A DNA stretch of 49,353 nucleotides from PALSA-607 sp036510735 (GTDB lineage: Bacteria > Actinomycetota > Actinomycetes > Acidothermales > Acidothermaceae): assembly GCA_036510735.1 (NCBI GenBank), contig DATCDK010000265.1, positions 1-49,353 of the forward strand, given 5' to 3'. Numbering within the stretch: position 1 is the first letter of the stretch; every line of letters begins with the position of its first letter. The notes beneath the pieces are model-generated. The model had not been told where the DNA came from, made no database searches, and saw only the letters and a program-made list of their open reading frames with translations. A program made the translations under genes and the position numbers. This document shows, piece after piece, positions 1-9,916 of the stretch.

Positions 1-1057
1 GTCCGCGTTGGTGACCGGGCTGACCAACGGTGTCTCTTACACGTTCACCGTGACCGCGACCAACTCGATCGGCACGTCGAATCCTTCGGCGCCGTCGAAT
101 TCGGTGACGCCACAGGCGCCGACGGCACCTGACGCGCCGACGAATGTGACGGCATCCCCCGGTAATGCGTCGGCGTCCTTGTCGTGGACCGCGCCGGTGT
201 CTAACGGTGGGAGCCCGATCACGAGCTACACCGTGGTGCCCGACCCGGATGAGGGGACCGTGGCCTTTACGGGTACGACGTCCGCGTTGGTGACCGGGCT
301 GACCAACGGCGCCTCTTACACGTTCACCGTGATCGCGAACAATGTGATTGGTCCGTCGGACCCGTCTGACCCGTCGAACCCGGTCACTCCGACCGGGTTC
401 AGCGGCCAGTCGAACACCGCCGAAGGCGGGACGGCGGGTGTGTCGGTCACCACAGGTAACTCGGGTGGCGCATCAGGCAACGCATTCACGGTGGTGAGCA
501 GGGGCAGCGGGGCGACGCTGATTTACTCCGCGGCCGCCGCCGCCCACGGAGCCTTGGGGTATTCGATCAAGGGCTCGTCTGGCACCGCGACCTTCGTAGG
601 CTGGAACGGCTACAGCGCAACGTCGATGGCGATCCGCTTCTACTACAACCCCGGCCCCACCTTGCCGAGCAAGGTGATGCGGCTGGCGGATATCCGGAAC
701 TCCACCGCGACCGCGTCACGAGTCGAGCTGTCGGCGTCCAACCAGTTGTTCATCCAGAACGCTGCCGGGACGACGGTGACGACCTTCCCGCACGCGCTGC
801 AGGCGAACACGTGGTACCGGATCGAGCTGACGATCTCGATATCGAGCTCCGCGGCCGCGATCAACGCTGCCTACTACCCGGCGGATTCGACGACGCCGGT
901 CGATCCGGCGTATTCGACCATTACCGGCAATACCGGGACGGCGAACATCGCTCAGGTGTCGATCGGCTCACCGGCGAGTGCGACCTGGACCGGGACCAGT
1001 TACTTCGACGATGTGGCCGCCCAGGCCGGGTCGACCGCCTTCATCGGGCCCGGATAA
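1..1057 (+). CDS. FN3/jelly-roll secreted protein, C-terminal part (5' end outside window)
   Basis: The reading frame is open from the window edge, so this is the C-terminal ~351 residues of a longer protein. It holds the end of one fibronectin type III domain, one complete FN3 domain (about nt 115-395, with the WTAP and YTFTV strands typical of bacterial FN3), and a ~210-residue module (about nt 408-1054) beginning SNTAEGG and ending STAFIGP. That module has the look of a concanavalin/LamG-like jelly roll (RFYYNPG, NTWYRIEL, YFDD) and recurs three times in the next gene. The order FN3-FN3-jelly roll matches the C-terminus of the downstream gene, so the two are tandem paralogues. FN3 linkers and such jelly rolls are common in secreted carbohydrate-binding or adhesive proteins; ligand and any catalytic domain are unknown. 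Frame certain, function inferred. Confidence 0.85.
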   Translation, partial: SALVTGLTNGVSYTFTVTATNSIGTSNPSAPSNSVTPQAPTAPDAPTNVTASPGNASASLSWTAPVSNGGSPITSYTVVPDPDEGTVAFTGTTSALVTGLTNGASYTFTVIANNVIGPSDPSDPSNPVTPTGFSGQSNTAEGGTAGVSVTTGNSGGASGNAFTVVSRGSGATLIYSAAAAAHGALGYSIKGSSGTATFVGWNGYSATSMAIRFYYNPGPTLPSKVMRLADIRNSTATASRVELSASNQLFIQNAAGTTVTTFPHALQANTWYRIELTISISSSAAAINAAYYPADSTTPVDPAYSTITGNTGTANIAQVSIGSPASATWTGTSYFDDVAAQAGSTAFIGPG

Positions 1058-1249
1058 CTTTCAAGGTTTTCTAAAACCCACCCCGGCCCATCAGCCGCTT
1101 GCTATGTTCGCTTGGTTCACCATGCGAGTGGTGTTTGGGCGACTGAGGCCGGATGGGTACCGGTCTAGGCGGTCGGACAAGTGCGGGGACATCACGTTTC
1201 GGCGGGCCGATTCGTGTTCGGTATGGGTTATTCCCTGGGGGGAAATGTA

Positions 1250-4200
1250 ATGCGCAAGGTGCTTTCGTCTGTTCTCATCGGTGCAACGTCGCTCGCACTC
1301 CTGTCGACGACCGTAATTGCCGCGTCGGCCGCGACGACCACGGCCGCGTTCAAGTGCAACGCCATCGACGCTCCCAAGTCGATGAACGACATGCCTGCAT
1401 CCGCCGACTGCCCGACGCCGGGCGCTGTCCTGCATTCCAACCTCGCGCCACTGGTCACCCCGGTCCAGGCGACCTCGCCCATCAGCTCGACTCCGCTTGC
1501 CTTCGACCGCACCAACGGCGACCTGCTCGCGATCACCAAGATCAGCGGCACGAACGACCTCGCATTCGGCGGCAACTTCACCCTCGTCTACACCCCGGAC
1601 GGCGTGTCGCATCCCGCCGTCAACTTCGCCGTCGTCGATGAGACGAGCGGCGCCATCATCTACGCGGGCAACCCGTCGAACAGCGTGACCCCCAGTGACA
1701 ACTATGTCCGCGCGATCACCAGCCTGAACGGTGTCATCTACGTCGGCGGCGACTTCGACGGCTGGGACGGCGTTGCTCGCAGTCGCGTCGCCATGCTGTC
1801 GCCCACCGGAAATGCGGCGCCGGCGGCGGCGTGGGCCGTCAACTCAAGCTGGCATCCGTCGCCCGCTGGAGTCATTCGTGGCCTGGCAGTCGACAGCAAC
1901 GCTGTATACATGGGCGGCGACAGCGGATCCGTTACAGCCGTCAACTCGACGACTGGGGCCACGATCTGGTCGCACCCGGTTACCGGTGGCGCCGTGCACG
2001 CAGTCATGCTGGACCAGGGCGCGCTCTTCGTGGGCGGCTTGTTCGAGACGTACAACGGGTACACCCAGCATGGCTTGGTCAAGGTATCGACCGCCGATGG
2101 TTCGGTGATCACCGCTTTTCACTCCGACTTGCGGGCCGACACTGGCGCAGCGACCCAGTACGGCCAGTACGACGGCGAAGACACCCTTGCCCTCTCGGTC
2201 GCCCCCAACAGCACGACCCAGATTCTCGTAGGCGTTGGAGGCCACGCACCGGCAGGCCTTTCGTCGAACGAGACGATCCTCTTCAACATCACCACCGGGC
2301 AGCGCATGTGGCGCTTCGGCACCACCGGCGACTCACAGGCGATTGGCGCCGTCGGGGACACCGTAGTCGCGGGCTATCACAACAGCTCGTCCGCGAGCCC
2401 GACGTCCGCGAACTACTTCGGTATTCAGCTGGAGGGCAGCAACGCCACCCCGACGACGTGGGACCCGGCGATCAACGGCATCCAAGGCAATGCGGACGGC
2501 GGCAACAACGGCGTGCAGGCGATGTACGTCGACTCGGTCAACGACATCGTCTTCCTGGGTGGTGGCTTCCTGCACTGGAACGGCACGACGGGCCTGACCC
2601 ATGCTTCGTTGATCGCCTTCGCCTACACGCCGTCCACAGCGACGGTGCCGGGTTCGCCGACCGGCGTCACCGCGGTTGCGGGCAATGGCAATGCCCAGGT
2701 TTCGTGGACCGCACCAGTCTCGACCGGCGGCGTCGCGATCACGGGTTACACCGTGAAGTCGTCCCCGGGCGCATTCACCGCGACAGCCCCGACGGCAACG
2801 CCGGTGACGGTCTCGGGCCTGACCAACGGGACCGCATACACGTTCACCGTTACGGCGACTAACGCGGTGGGCGCGTCGGCGCCCTCCACGGCGTCGACTC
2901 CGGTGACCCCCGCGAGTGGTGGCGGGTCATCCAACACGGCTGAGGGTGGCGCGGCTGGCACCTCGGTGACCGCCGCGAACTCCGGTGGTACCTCGGGTAA
3001 CCCGTTCAGTGTCGTGAACAAGGGCGCCGGCGCGGCGCTGGTGTACTCGACGGCTGCAGATGCGCACGGTGTGTTGGGGTACGCCATGACGGGCGCGTCC
3101 GGCACCGCGACTGACGTGGGCTGGACCGGGTTCAACACGACGTCGATGGCTGTGCGCTTCTACTACAACCCTGGTGCGACGTTGCCCTCGACAGCGTTGC
3201 GCCTGGCGGACATCCGCAACGCCTCGGGTACCGCTGCGCGGATGATGCTGACCGCAACCAACCAGCTCTCGGTCCAAAACGCCGCAGGTTCGCCGGTGAC
3301 CACGTTCGCACACACGTTGACCGCGAACACCTGGTACCGGGTCGAACTGACGATCTCGGTCTCGTCGACGGTCGCGACGATCAACGCTGCCTACTACCCG
3401 CTCGACTCGACCACTCCGGTTGATCCGGTGTTCTCGACGACAAGCGGCAACACCGGGACGGCGAACCTGACCCAGGTGTTCATCGGTTCGGCCGCAAGTG
3501 CAACCTGGACCGGAACGAGCTACTTGGACGACCTCGCCGTACAGCCGTCGTCCACCTCGTTTGTCGGCGTGTATGTACCACCGGGCGCAACGGCTCCTGG
3601 TGCGCCGACGGCCGTGAGTGCGGTTCCCGGTGACGGGCAGGCGACGGTGTCGTGGACTCCTCCAACGTCCAATGGCGGCAGTGGAATCACGGGCTACACC
3701 GTGACCTCGTCGCCTGGCAACTTCACCATCCCCAGCACTGGTACCTCGGGGATCATGTCCGGCCTGACTGACGGGACGGCTTACACCTTTACCGTGACGG
3801 CGACCAACGCGGTCGGCACCAGCGTTCAGTCTGTTGCTTCCGCGCCGGTAACGCCGGCGACGGTTCCTGGCGCGCCGACCGGTGTGAGCGGTGTTCCTGG
3901 CGACGGGCAAGTAACAGTGTCGTGGGTTGCTCCGACATCCAATGGCGGCAGCGCGATCACCGGTTACTCGGTGACGTCGTCGCCTGGTGGGTTTACTGGA
4001 TCGAGCACAGGTGCGACGTCGGCGGTAGTGGGCGGGCTGACCAACGGCACTCCGTACACCTTCATCGTGACGGCAACCAACGCCATCGGTACCGGCGCAG
4101 CCTCGACCGCGTCGTCGTCGGTGACCCCCGTCCCGGCCCCGACCGCTCCTGGCGCGCCGTCCGCCGTGAGCGCCACGCCGGGTAACAACCAGGCGACGGT

Positions 4201-7200
4201 GTCGTGGACCGCGCCCTCGAACGGCGGTAGCACGATCACCAGCTACACGGTGACGTCGTCGGGTGGGCAGACGCAAGGCACAACTGGTGCGACGTCCGCG
4301 GTAGTGGGCGGCCTGACAAACGGCACGCCCTACACCTTCACCGTGACCGCGACCAACGCCATCGGCACCGGGCCGGCATCTGCGGCTTCGTCGCCGGTGA
4401 CGCCAATCAGCGGTATCGCAACATCCAACACGGCTGAGGGCGGCACGGCGGGCACTTCGGTGACCGCTGCGAACTCGGGCGGCGCCTCCGGCAATCCGTT
4501 CACGGTGTTCAGCAAGGGCAGCGGCGCAGCGCTTGTGTTCTCGACGGCTGCGAAGGCGCACGGCTCGTTGGGCTACGCGTTGACCGGTGCGTCCGGCACT
4601 GCCACGAGCGTCGGGTGGAACGGTTACAGCGCGACATCGATGGCTGTTCGGTTCTACTACAACCCGGGTCCGACGCTGCCTTCTACCGTGTTGAGGCTGG
4701 CGGACATTCGCAACGCGTCGGGTACCGCAGCACGGGTCGAACTGTCGGCGGCCAACCAGATCTTCATTCAGAACAATGCAGGCGCAACCCTCGCGACGTT
4801 CGCTCACGCATTGCAGGCGAACACCTGGTACCGCGTCGAGCTGGCGATTTCGACGTCGTCGTCTGCGGCCACCATCAATGCCGCCTATTACCTGCTTGAT
4901 GCGACGACTCCGGTCGACACAGCATTTGCCACGACGACCGGCAACACCGGCGCCGCGAATATCACCCAGGTGACGGTCGGTTCGACCGCCACTGCAACCT
5001 GGACCGGGACGAGCTACTTCGACGACGTGGCAACGCAGTCGCCGTCTACGGCGTTCATCGGGCCGGTCTCGAGCGGACCGACGGCGCCGGGTGCACCCAC
5101 CGCGGTTTCGGCGGTTCCTGCTGACGGACAGGCGACAGTGTCATGGACGCCTCCGGCATCGAATGGCGGCAGCGCGATCACTGGCTACACCGTGACCTCG
5201 TCCCCGGGCAACTTCCACGGCACGACTTCGGGTGCGACGTCCGTGCCAGTGTCGGGTCTCACTGATGGCACGTCGTACACGTTCACGGTGACGGCGACCA
5301 ACAGCGTCGGGACTTCAGCCCCGTCTGTCGCTTCCACACCCGTGGTACCGGCCGCAGTTCCCGGTGCCCCGACCGCCGTTTCGGGGGTTGCCGGTGACGG
5401 GCAGGTAACGGTGTCGTGGGCAGCGCCGGCCGCTAACGGCAGCGCGATCACCAGCTACCTGGTGACGTCGTCGGGTGGGCAGACGCAAGGCACAACTGGT
5501 GCGACGTCGGCGGTGGTGGGCGGCCTGACTGATGGCACGTCTTACACGTTCACGGTGACGGCCACCAACAGTGTCGGCACGGGTCCGGTGTCGGCGCCAT
5601 CATCGTCGGTCGTTCCTGTTGCTCCGACGTCAGTGCCCGGTGCGCCGACCGCGGTGAACGCGACTCCCGGTGACGGGCAAGTGACGGTGTCTTGGACACC
5701 GCCCGCCGCGAGTGGCAGCAGCCCGATCACCAGCTACCTGGTGACGTCCTCGGGCGGACAGACGCAAGGCACAACTGGTGCGACCACGGCGGTGGTGGGC
5801 GGGCTGACTGATGGCACGTCTTACACGTTCACGGTGACGGCCACCAACAGTGTCGGCACGGGTGCGGCGTCGGCGCCCTCATCGTCGGTGACCCCGCATC
5901 CCGCCGCGACAGCGCCTGGTGCGCCGACGAACGTCGTGGCTACCCCCGGCAACGGCCAGGCCACTGTGACCTGGGCTCCCGCGCCCGATGGCGGAAGCCC
6001 GATCACCCAGTATTTGGTGATGGCGTCGGACGGCGTCAGCACTGCGCAGACCGCCGGCGCCACATCGGCCACCGTGATCATGCTGACCAACGGACAGCCG
6101 TACACGTTCACGGTGACCGCGACGAACAGCATCGGGAATGGGCCGCCATCGGACCCGTCGCCTTCTGTCATGCCTGAACCGACGGTGCCTGACGCGCCGA
6201 CGGGTGTGAGTGCGGTTCCCGGCGATGGGCAAGCAACAGTCTCGTGGAGCATTCCGGACACCGATGGCGGCAGTGGGATCACCAGCTACACGGTGACGTC
6301 CTCGGGTGGACAGACGGCGAGTACGGGTGGGACCTCGGTTGTGGTGCCGGGCCTGACTGATGGCACGTCGTACACGTTCACAGTGATCGCTACTAACAAT
6401 ATTGGGCCTGGGCCGTCTTCGGCCGCGTCCTCGCCGGTCACTCCGGCCGCGGCTCCTGATGCACCGACGGCTGTGACCGCGGTCGCTGGCGATGGGCAGG
6501 CGACGGTGTCGTGGGTAGCGCCGAACTCGAACGGGAGTGGGATCACCAGTTACACGGTGACGACGTTGCCGGACAACACAACGACGCTTTCCAACGGCAC
6601 CGGCACCTCCGTCGTCGTCCCGGGCCTCACTGATGGTGACAGCTACACCTTTACTGTCACGGCGACGAACGGCGCCGGCACAAGTACCTCCTCGGCTGCC
6701 TCTACGCCGGTGACCCCGACTGCCGCGGCGACAGCGCCGGGTGCGCCGACCAACGTCATCGCAGTGCCCGGCAACGGGCAGGCGACGGTGTCGTGGAATG
6801 CAGCGAGCCCGAACGGGAGTCCAATCACGGGCTACACCGTGACGTCGTCACCCGGCAGCGTGCACGGGAGCACGGCTGGTGCGACATCCGCAGCGGTGAT
6901 CACGCTGGTCAACGGCACGACGTACACCTTCACCGTCACCGCAACGAATAGTGCGGGTACCGGGCCGGCATCGGCCGCGTCCAACGCCGTGACTCCGACG
7001 GCTGGCACGCTGGTGTCGAACACTGCCGAGGGTGGTGCGTCGGGCACCTCGCTCACGGTGGCCAACTCGGGCGGCGCTTCGGGGAACGCATTTACCGTTG
7101 TCAGCAAGGGCAGTGGCGCTGCACTGATCTTCTCCAACGCCGCGGCTGCGCACGGATCTTTGGGATACGCGCTGACCGGCACGTCGGGCACCGCGACGCT

Positions 7201-7660
7201 CATGGGCTGGAACGGCTACAGCGTTCCGTCGATGGCGATTCGGTTCTACTACAACCCCGGGACGACGTTGCCCAACCAAGTTCTGCGTCTTGCTGACATC
7301 CGCAACTCAACGGCTACTGCCGCACGAGTCGAGCTGTCGGCGTCCAACCACATCTTCATCCAGAACGCCGCCGGCACGACCGTGACGACGTTCCCGCATG
7401 CTCTGCAGGCGAACACGTGGTACCGCGTCGAGCTCACGATCTCGGTGTCGGCGTCGACGGCGACCATCAAGGCCGCCTACTACCTCGGCACATCGACGAC
7501 ACCGGTCGATACCGCGTACTCGACGACGACGGGTAACACCGGCACCGCGAACATCACGCAGGTCTCGATCGGTTCGGCAGCGAGCGCGACGTGGGCTGGT
7601 ACCAGCTGGTTCGACGACCTGGCCGCCGAGTCGCAGTCGACCGCGTTCATCGGGTCCTGA
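1250..7660 (+). CDS. Giant secreted modular protein: propeller, 11 FN3, 3 jelly-roll modules
   Basis: This 2136-residue protein starts at an ATG preceded by a purine-rich GGGGGGAAA; the start is followed by a clear signal peptide (MRKVLSS, hydrophobic core, cleavage near ASAATTT). Residues ~60-460 form repeated GGDF / VYMGG / LFVGGLF / FLGGGF strands, typical of a PQQ-like or delta-60 beta propeller. After that come FN3 domain 1, jelly roll 1 (~560-775), FN3 2-4, jelly roll 2 (~1057-1275), FN3 5-11, and a C-terminal jelly roll 3 (~1922-2136). The FN3 units start (V/T)APGAPT-V and are nearly identical to each other, pointing to recent duplication or gene conversion. There is no LPXTG or transmembrane anchor, so it is probably released or held non-covalently. 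I infer a surface adhesin or polysaccharide-binding protein; no catalytic site was recognised. The repeats make this stretch prone to misassembly. Confidence 0.85.
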   Translation: MRKVLSSVLIGATSLALLSTTVIAASAATTTAAFKCNAIDAPKSMNDMPASADCPTPGAVLHSNLAPLVTPVQATSPISSTPLAFDRTNGDLLAITKISGTNDLAFGGNFTLVYTPDGVSHPAVNFAVVDETSGAIIYAGNPSNSVTPSDNYVRAITSLNGVIYVGGDFDGWDGVARSRVAMLSPTGNAAPAAAWAVNSSWHPSPAGVIRGLAVDSNAVYMGGDSGSVTAVNSTTGATIWSHPVTGGAVHAVMLDQGALFVGGLFETYNGYTQHGLVKVSTADGSVITAFHSDLRADTGAATQYGQYDGEDTLALSVAPNSTTQILVGVGGHAPAGLSSNETILFNITTGQRMWRFGTTGDSQAIGAVGDTVVAGYHNSSSASPTSANYFGIQLEGSNATPTTWDPAINGIQGNADGGNNGVQAMYVDSVNDIVFLGGGFLHWNGTTGLTHASLIAFAYTPSTATVPGSPTGVTAVAGNGNAQVSWTAPVSTGGVAITGYTVKSSPGAFTATAPTATPVTVSGLTNGTAYTFTVTATNAVGASAPSTASTPVTPASGGGSSNTAEGGAAGTSVTAANSGGTSGNPFSVVNKGAGAALVYSTAADAHGVLGYAMTGASGTATDVGWTGFNTTSMAVRFYYNPGATLPSTALRLADIRNASGTAARMMLTATNQLSVQNAAGSPVTTFAHTLTANTWYRVELTISVSSTVATINAAYYPLDSTTPVDPVFSTTSGNTGTANLTQVFIGSAASATWTGTSYLDDLAVQPSSTSFVGVYVPPGATAPGAPTAVSAVPGDGQATVSWTPPTSNGGSGITGYTVTSSPGNFTIPSTGTSGIMSGLTDGTAYTFTVTATNAVGTSVQSVASAPVTPATVPGAPTGVSGVPGDGQVTVSWVAPTSNGGSAITGYSVTSSPGGFTGSSTGATSAVVGGLTNGTPYTFIVTATNAIGTGAASTASSSVTPVPAPTAPGAPSAVSATPGNNQATVSWTAPSNGGSTITSYTVTSSGGQTQGTTGATSAVVGGLTNGTPYTFTVTATNAIGTGPASAASSPVTPISGIATSNTAEGGTAGTSVTAANSGGASGNPFTVFSKGSGAALVFSTAAKAHGSLGYALTGASGTATSVGWNGYSATSMAVRFYYNPGPTLPSTVLRLADIRNASGTAARVELSAANQIFIQNNAGATLATFAHALQANTWYRVELAISTSSSAATINAAYYLLDATTPVDTAFATTTGNTGAANITQVTVGSTATATWTGTSYFDDVATQSPSTAFIGPVSSGPTAPGAPTAVSAVPADGQATVSWTPPASNGGSAITGYTVTSSPGNFHGTTSGATSVPVSGLTDGTSYTFTVTATNSVGTSAPSVASTPVVPAAVPGAPTAVSGVAGDGQVTVSWAAPAANGSAITSYLVTSSGGQTQGTTGATSAVVGGLTDGTSYTFTVTATNSVGTGPVSAPSSSVVPVAPTSVPGAPTAVNATPGDGQVTVSWTPPAASGSSPITSYLVTSSGGQTQGTTGATTAVVGGLTDGTSYTFTVTATNSVGTGAASAPSSSVTPHPAATAPGAPTNVVATPGNGQATVTWAPAPDGGSPITQYLVMASDGVSTAQTAGATSATVIMLTNGQPYTFTVTATNSIGNGPPSDPSPSVMPEPTVPDAPTGVSAVPGDGQATVSWSIPDTDGGSGITSYTVTSSGGQTASTGGTSVVVPGLTDGTSYTFTVIATNNIGPGPSSAASSPVTPAAAPDAPTAVTAVAGDGQATVSWVAPNSNGSGITSYTVTTLPDNTTTLSNGTGTSVVVPGLTDGDSYTFTVTATNGAGTSTSSAASTPVTPTAAATAPGAPTNVIAVPGNGQATVSWNAASPNGSPITGYTVTSSPGSVHGSTAGATSAAVITLVNGTTYTFTVTATNSAGTGPASAASNAVTPTAGTLVSNTAEGGASGTSLTVANSGGASGNAFTVVSKGSGAALIFSNAAAAHGSLGYALTGTSGTATLMGWNGYSVPSMAIRFYYNPGTTLPNQVLRLADIRNSTATAARVELSASNHIFIQNAAGTTVTTFPHALQANTWYRVELTISVSASTATIKAAYYLGTSTTPVDTAYSTTTGNTGTANITQVSIGSAASATWAGTSWFDDLAAESQSTAFIGS

Positions 7661-7717
7661 GGTCAGCTGCTTCGGGGCAGTGGCATGTGCAGGTTGTTGT
7701 TCGCGGACTGCGGATAC

Positions 7718-7734
7718 GCCGGAGTTACTCCGGG
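7718..7734. terminator. Hairpin between convergent genes
   Basis: CCGGAG and CTCCGG pair across a 3-nt loop at 7719-7733, directly after the stop of the giant gene and touching the end of the opposing gene. There is no T tract. It is a plausible bidirectional terminator but weakly supported. Confidence 0.35.
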
Positions 7735-9138
7735 CTACTCGTCGGGCCGGTGGTAGCCGAAGAAGCCGCGCTTCTTGATGAGCTCGCCTACCTCCGAGGG
7801 CACCATGGTTTCCCAGCTCGCGTCGCTGCCCGCGATCCGGCGCAGCACGTCGCGGCTGAGGATCGGCAGGTAGTCCGGCTTGTAGTTGTCGAGGCCGACG
7901 AAACTGCCGCGCCTGGCGAGGTAGTCATACAGCGGCTGGAGGTCCTCGCCGACCGAGATGTCGTCGACGGTTGTGATCCGGTCGTCACGCAGCATCGGGT
8001 AGACGAAGAGTTTGAGGTCGTTCTTGAAGAGCCGGCCGAAGCTCTCGAGGATCCCGCCTGGCAGCGCCGCGTGGTTGCTCTCGTGGAACAGGTCCATGAG
8101 GCTGGGCACGCCCATGACCATGCCGATGTGCCCGTCCGTTCGCCACGCGAGGTAGGCGGCCAGCCGGTGGTACTCCACGTAGTCGGAGATCAGCACGGTC
8201 ATGCCGCAGGCCGCCAGCAGATCGGCTCGCGCCAAGAAGTCGCGCCGGTCGACGTCACCGCCACCGGCGAGCAGGTTTGCCATCGTCAGCTCGGTAAGCA
8301 TCAGAATTTCGCGGCTCGCGACGTCCGGGTCGGAAATGAATTTGGCCAAGGCTGACTCGAGCATGTCGATGTTGACCACAGTGGGCGGCCGGAAGCTCCC
8401 GCGCTCGACGAGGATCGCCTTCTTCCGCAACACCTCACTCGGCTGCAGCACCTCGCGGTCGGGTCCGAACATCGCGGCGCCGCTGAGACCGACCTGCACG
8501 AGTTTGAGAGCCATCAGCCGGTTATCGACCGAACGGAACTCGATGCCCTTCAACTCGATCATGTCGATCTCGATCCGGCCGGTGGTCAACCGGTCGAGCA
8601 GGCTTTCGACAAGCAGTTCGGGCTCGTGGTGTTGGAAGAAAGCTGCGTGCAGCAAGTTGACGCCGACAATGCCGAGAGCTTCCTGCTGGAGTGCTGCTTC
8701 GACGTCGAGCATGCGCACGTGCATGATGATCTGACTCGGCTCGTCATGTGGGTGGGCCTGGAACTTCACGCCCATCCAGCCGTGACATTCGTTGCCGCCG
8801 CTGAAGCTGCGCGCCGTGACGGTATCGGCAAACGCGAAGAAGGCGTTCGAGTCGCCGCGCTCGGCGTCGAGCCGCTCGATGTTCAGGTGGAACTCGAGAT
8901 CGAGCATGGCCTGCAGCCGCGGCATCGACACGTACCTGCCCGACTTGCCGTACACGGCATCGCTGACGGCCATGTCGTACGCGGAGATCGACTTCGCCAC
9001 GGTGCCTGCAGCGCCGCCGGCGCGGAAGAACCACCGAGCGACTTCTTGACCGGCGCCGATCTCAGCGATCGTCCCGTACCAGCGCGGATCGAGGTTGATC
9101 CGCAGCGCCTTCTGAAGGGTGTCAGCGGTGGCGTCCAC
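7735..9138 (-). CDS. Conserved protein of unknown function, often misnamed TonB-dependent receptor
   Basis: The 467-residue product is soluble in appearance: no signal peptide, membrane segment, beta-barrel or TonB box. It has long conserved blocks such as AEIGAGQEVARWFF, GNECHGWMG, ILVERGSFRP and ILESFGRLFKNDLKLFVYP. From memory these mark a bacterial family (cyanobacteria, Chloroflexi, actinobacteria) deposited as 'TonB-dependent receptor' or as a nicotinate-nucleotide adenylyltransferase; neither name is supported by motifs visible here. I chose the GTG at 9138 because AGAGGAG lies 5 nt before it; the ATG 18 nt upstream (9156) has no ribosome site. It lies 95 bp behind the cNMP-binding gene on the same strand and is probably co-transcribed with it, so a cyclic-nucleotide-linked role is possible. 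Function unknown. Confidence 0.85.
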   Translation of the reverse strand: MDATADTLQKALRINLDPRWYGTIAEIGAGQEVARWFFRAGGAAGTVAKSISAYDMAVSDAVYGKSGRYVSMPRLQAMLDLEFHLNIERLDAERGDSNAFFAFADTVTARSFSGGNECHGWMGVKFQAHPHDEPSQIIMHVRMLDVEAALQQEALGIVGVNLLHAAFFQHHEPELLVESLLDRLTTGRIEIDMIELKGIEFRSVDNRLMALKLVQVGLSGAAMFGPDREVLQPSEVLRKKAILVERGSFRPPTVVNIDMLESALAKFISDPDVASREILMLTELTMANLLAGGGDVDRRDFLARADLLAACGMTVLISDYVEYHRLAAYLAWRTDGHIGMVMGVPSLMDLFHESNHAALPGGILESFGRLFKNDLKLFVYPMLRDDRITTVDDISVGEDLQPLYDYLARRGSFVGLDNYKPDYLPILSRDVLRRIAGSDASWETMVPSEVGELIKKRGFFGYHRPDE

Positions 9139-9212
9139 ACGCGCTCCTCTCGGCATCCCAACTGGGTCCGACTGCCGGAGACTACCGGCGGAGCGAAGCG
9201 CGCGCGAGGCTA

Positions 9213-9227
9213 CCGGCCTGCGGCCGG
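9213..9227 (-). terminator. Short hairpin after the cNMP-binding gene
   Basis: CCGGCC-TGC-GGCCGG forms a 6-bp GC stem just past the stop codon of the cNMP-binding gene and before the next gene on the same strand. With no T run it may only attenuate read-through. Confidence 0.3.
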
Positions 9228-9233
9228 AGCGAG

Positions 9234-9635
9234 CTACTGCGGGCTGACCCGCTCTGCGGCGACCTTCTCGATGGCAGCGGCGATCTCGGGGTGCTGTTGT
9301 TGCAGCTCCCGAAATCGCGTCCCGAACATCGTCCAGACCGTCGAGGGCGCCGTGATCGTCACCGTAGCGGTTTGCCGACCGTCGCCGAGCATCGAGAGTT
9401 CGCCGAAAAAGTCGCCCGCGCCCAACGTACGCACGGCCTTGCCGCCGACGATCACGTCCGCCGTCCCGTCATGCAACACGAAGAAGGCGTAACCCGAGGC
9501 ACCCTCGTGCGTCAGCTTGTAGCCGGGGTCGAACTGACCGACGTCCAGCCAAGTAGCGACGACGCGTTGGTCGGAATCATCGAGACCCGCGAACAGCGCG
9601 ATGCGCGAGAGTTCGCTCGGGTTGACGGCTGACAT
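9234..9635 (-). CDS. Small cyclic-nucleotide-binding domain protein
   Basis: The 133-residue protein is essentially a single cNMP-binding (CRP-type) beta-roll. The phosphate-binding cassette reads FGELSMLGDGRQTATV, with the Gly-Glu pair and the phosphate-contacting Arg in place, so cAMP or cGMP binding is plausible. There is no helix-turn-helix after the roll, so it is not a CRP-type transcription factor and probably acts by protein contact. The ATG at 9635 is preferred because CGGAGG lies 5 nt before it; the frame extends 19 codons further upstream without a good ribosome site. It precedes the conserved unknown gene and is divergent from the double-cyclase gene 280 bp away, which suggests cyclase and receptor are functionally paired. 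Domain call firm, partner inferred. Confidence 0.85.
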   Translation of the reverse strand: MSAVNPSELSRIALFAGLDDSDQRVVATWLDVGQFDPGYKLTHEGASGYAFFVLHDGTADVIVGGKAVRTLGAGDFFGELSMLGDGRQTATVTITAPSTVWTMFGTRFRELQQQHPEIAAAIEKVAAERVSPQ

Positions 9636-9916
9636 CTGCACCTCCGTGAGCACGCTCGTCGGACGCAGGAAACAGTAATGGACGGCGTTCACTGCAGGTC
9701 GCCTCGGACCGGTCGTTCACCCACCAGTCACCATCCGTTCACCGCGGTCCCTCATCGACGGGTTACGGTCCCGCCGAGCCTGCTCGACAGCGTCGCCGCG
9801 CGCCTCGCCGTCAGCCGGCTGGACGCCGCTGCATCAGTCCAGAACTGACCCGACCGCCAGACACGCGGGCTCCGGACATGCGACCATGAAGACCCGCCAT
9901 TCTGAGGACACCGGCC

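Noticed and set aside
2927..4807. 626-codon open frame on the minus strand
   Set aside because: It is antisense to the giant FN3 gene, extremely Arg-rich and low in hydrophobic residues, as expected for a shadow frame in GC-rich repeats.
7735..9138. TonB-dependent receptor
   Set aside because: No signal peptide, plug, beta-barrel or TonB box is visible, and the host appears to be an actinomycete without a TonB system.
9234..9692. CRP-type transcription factor with 152 residues
   Set aside because: No helix-turn-helix follows the cNMP fold, and the good ribosome site places the start at residue 20 of that frame.
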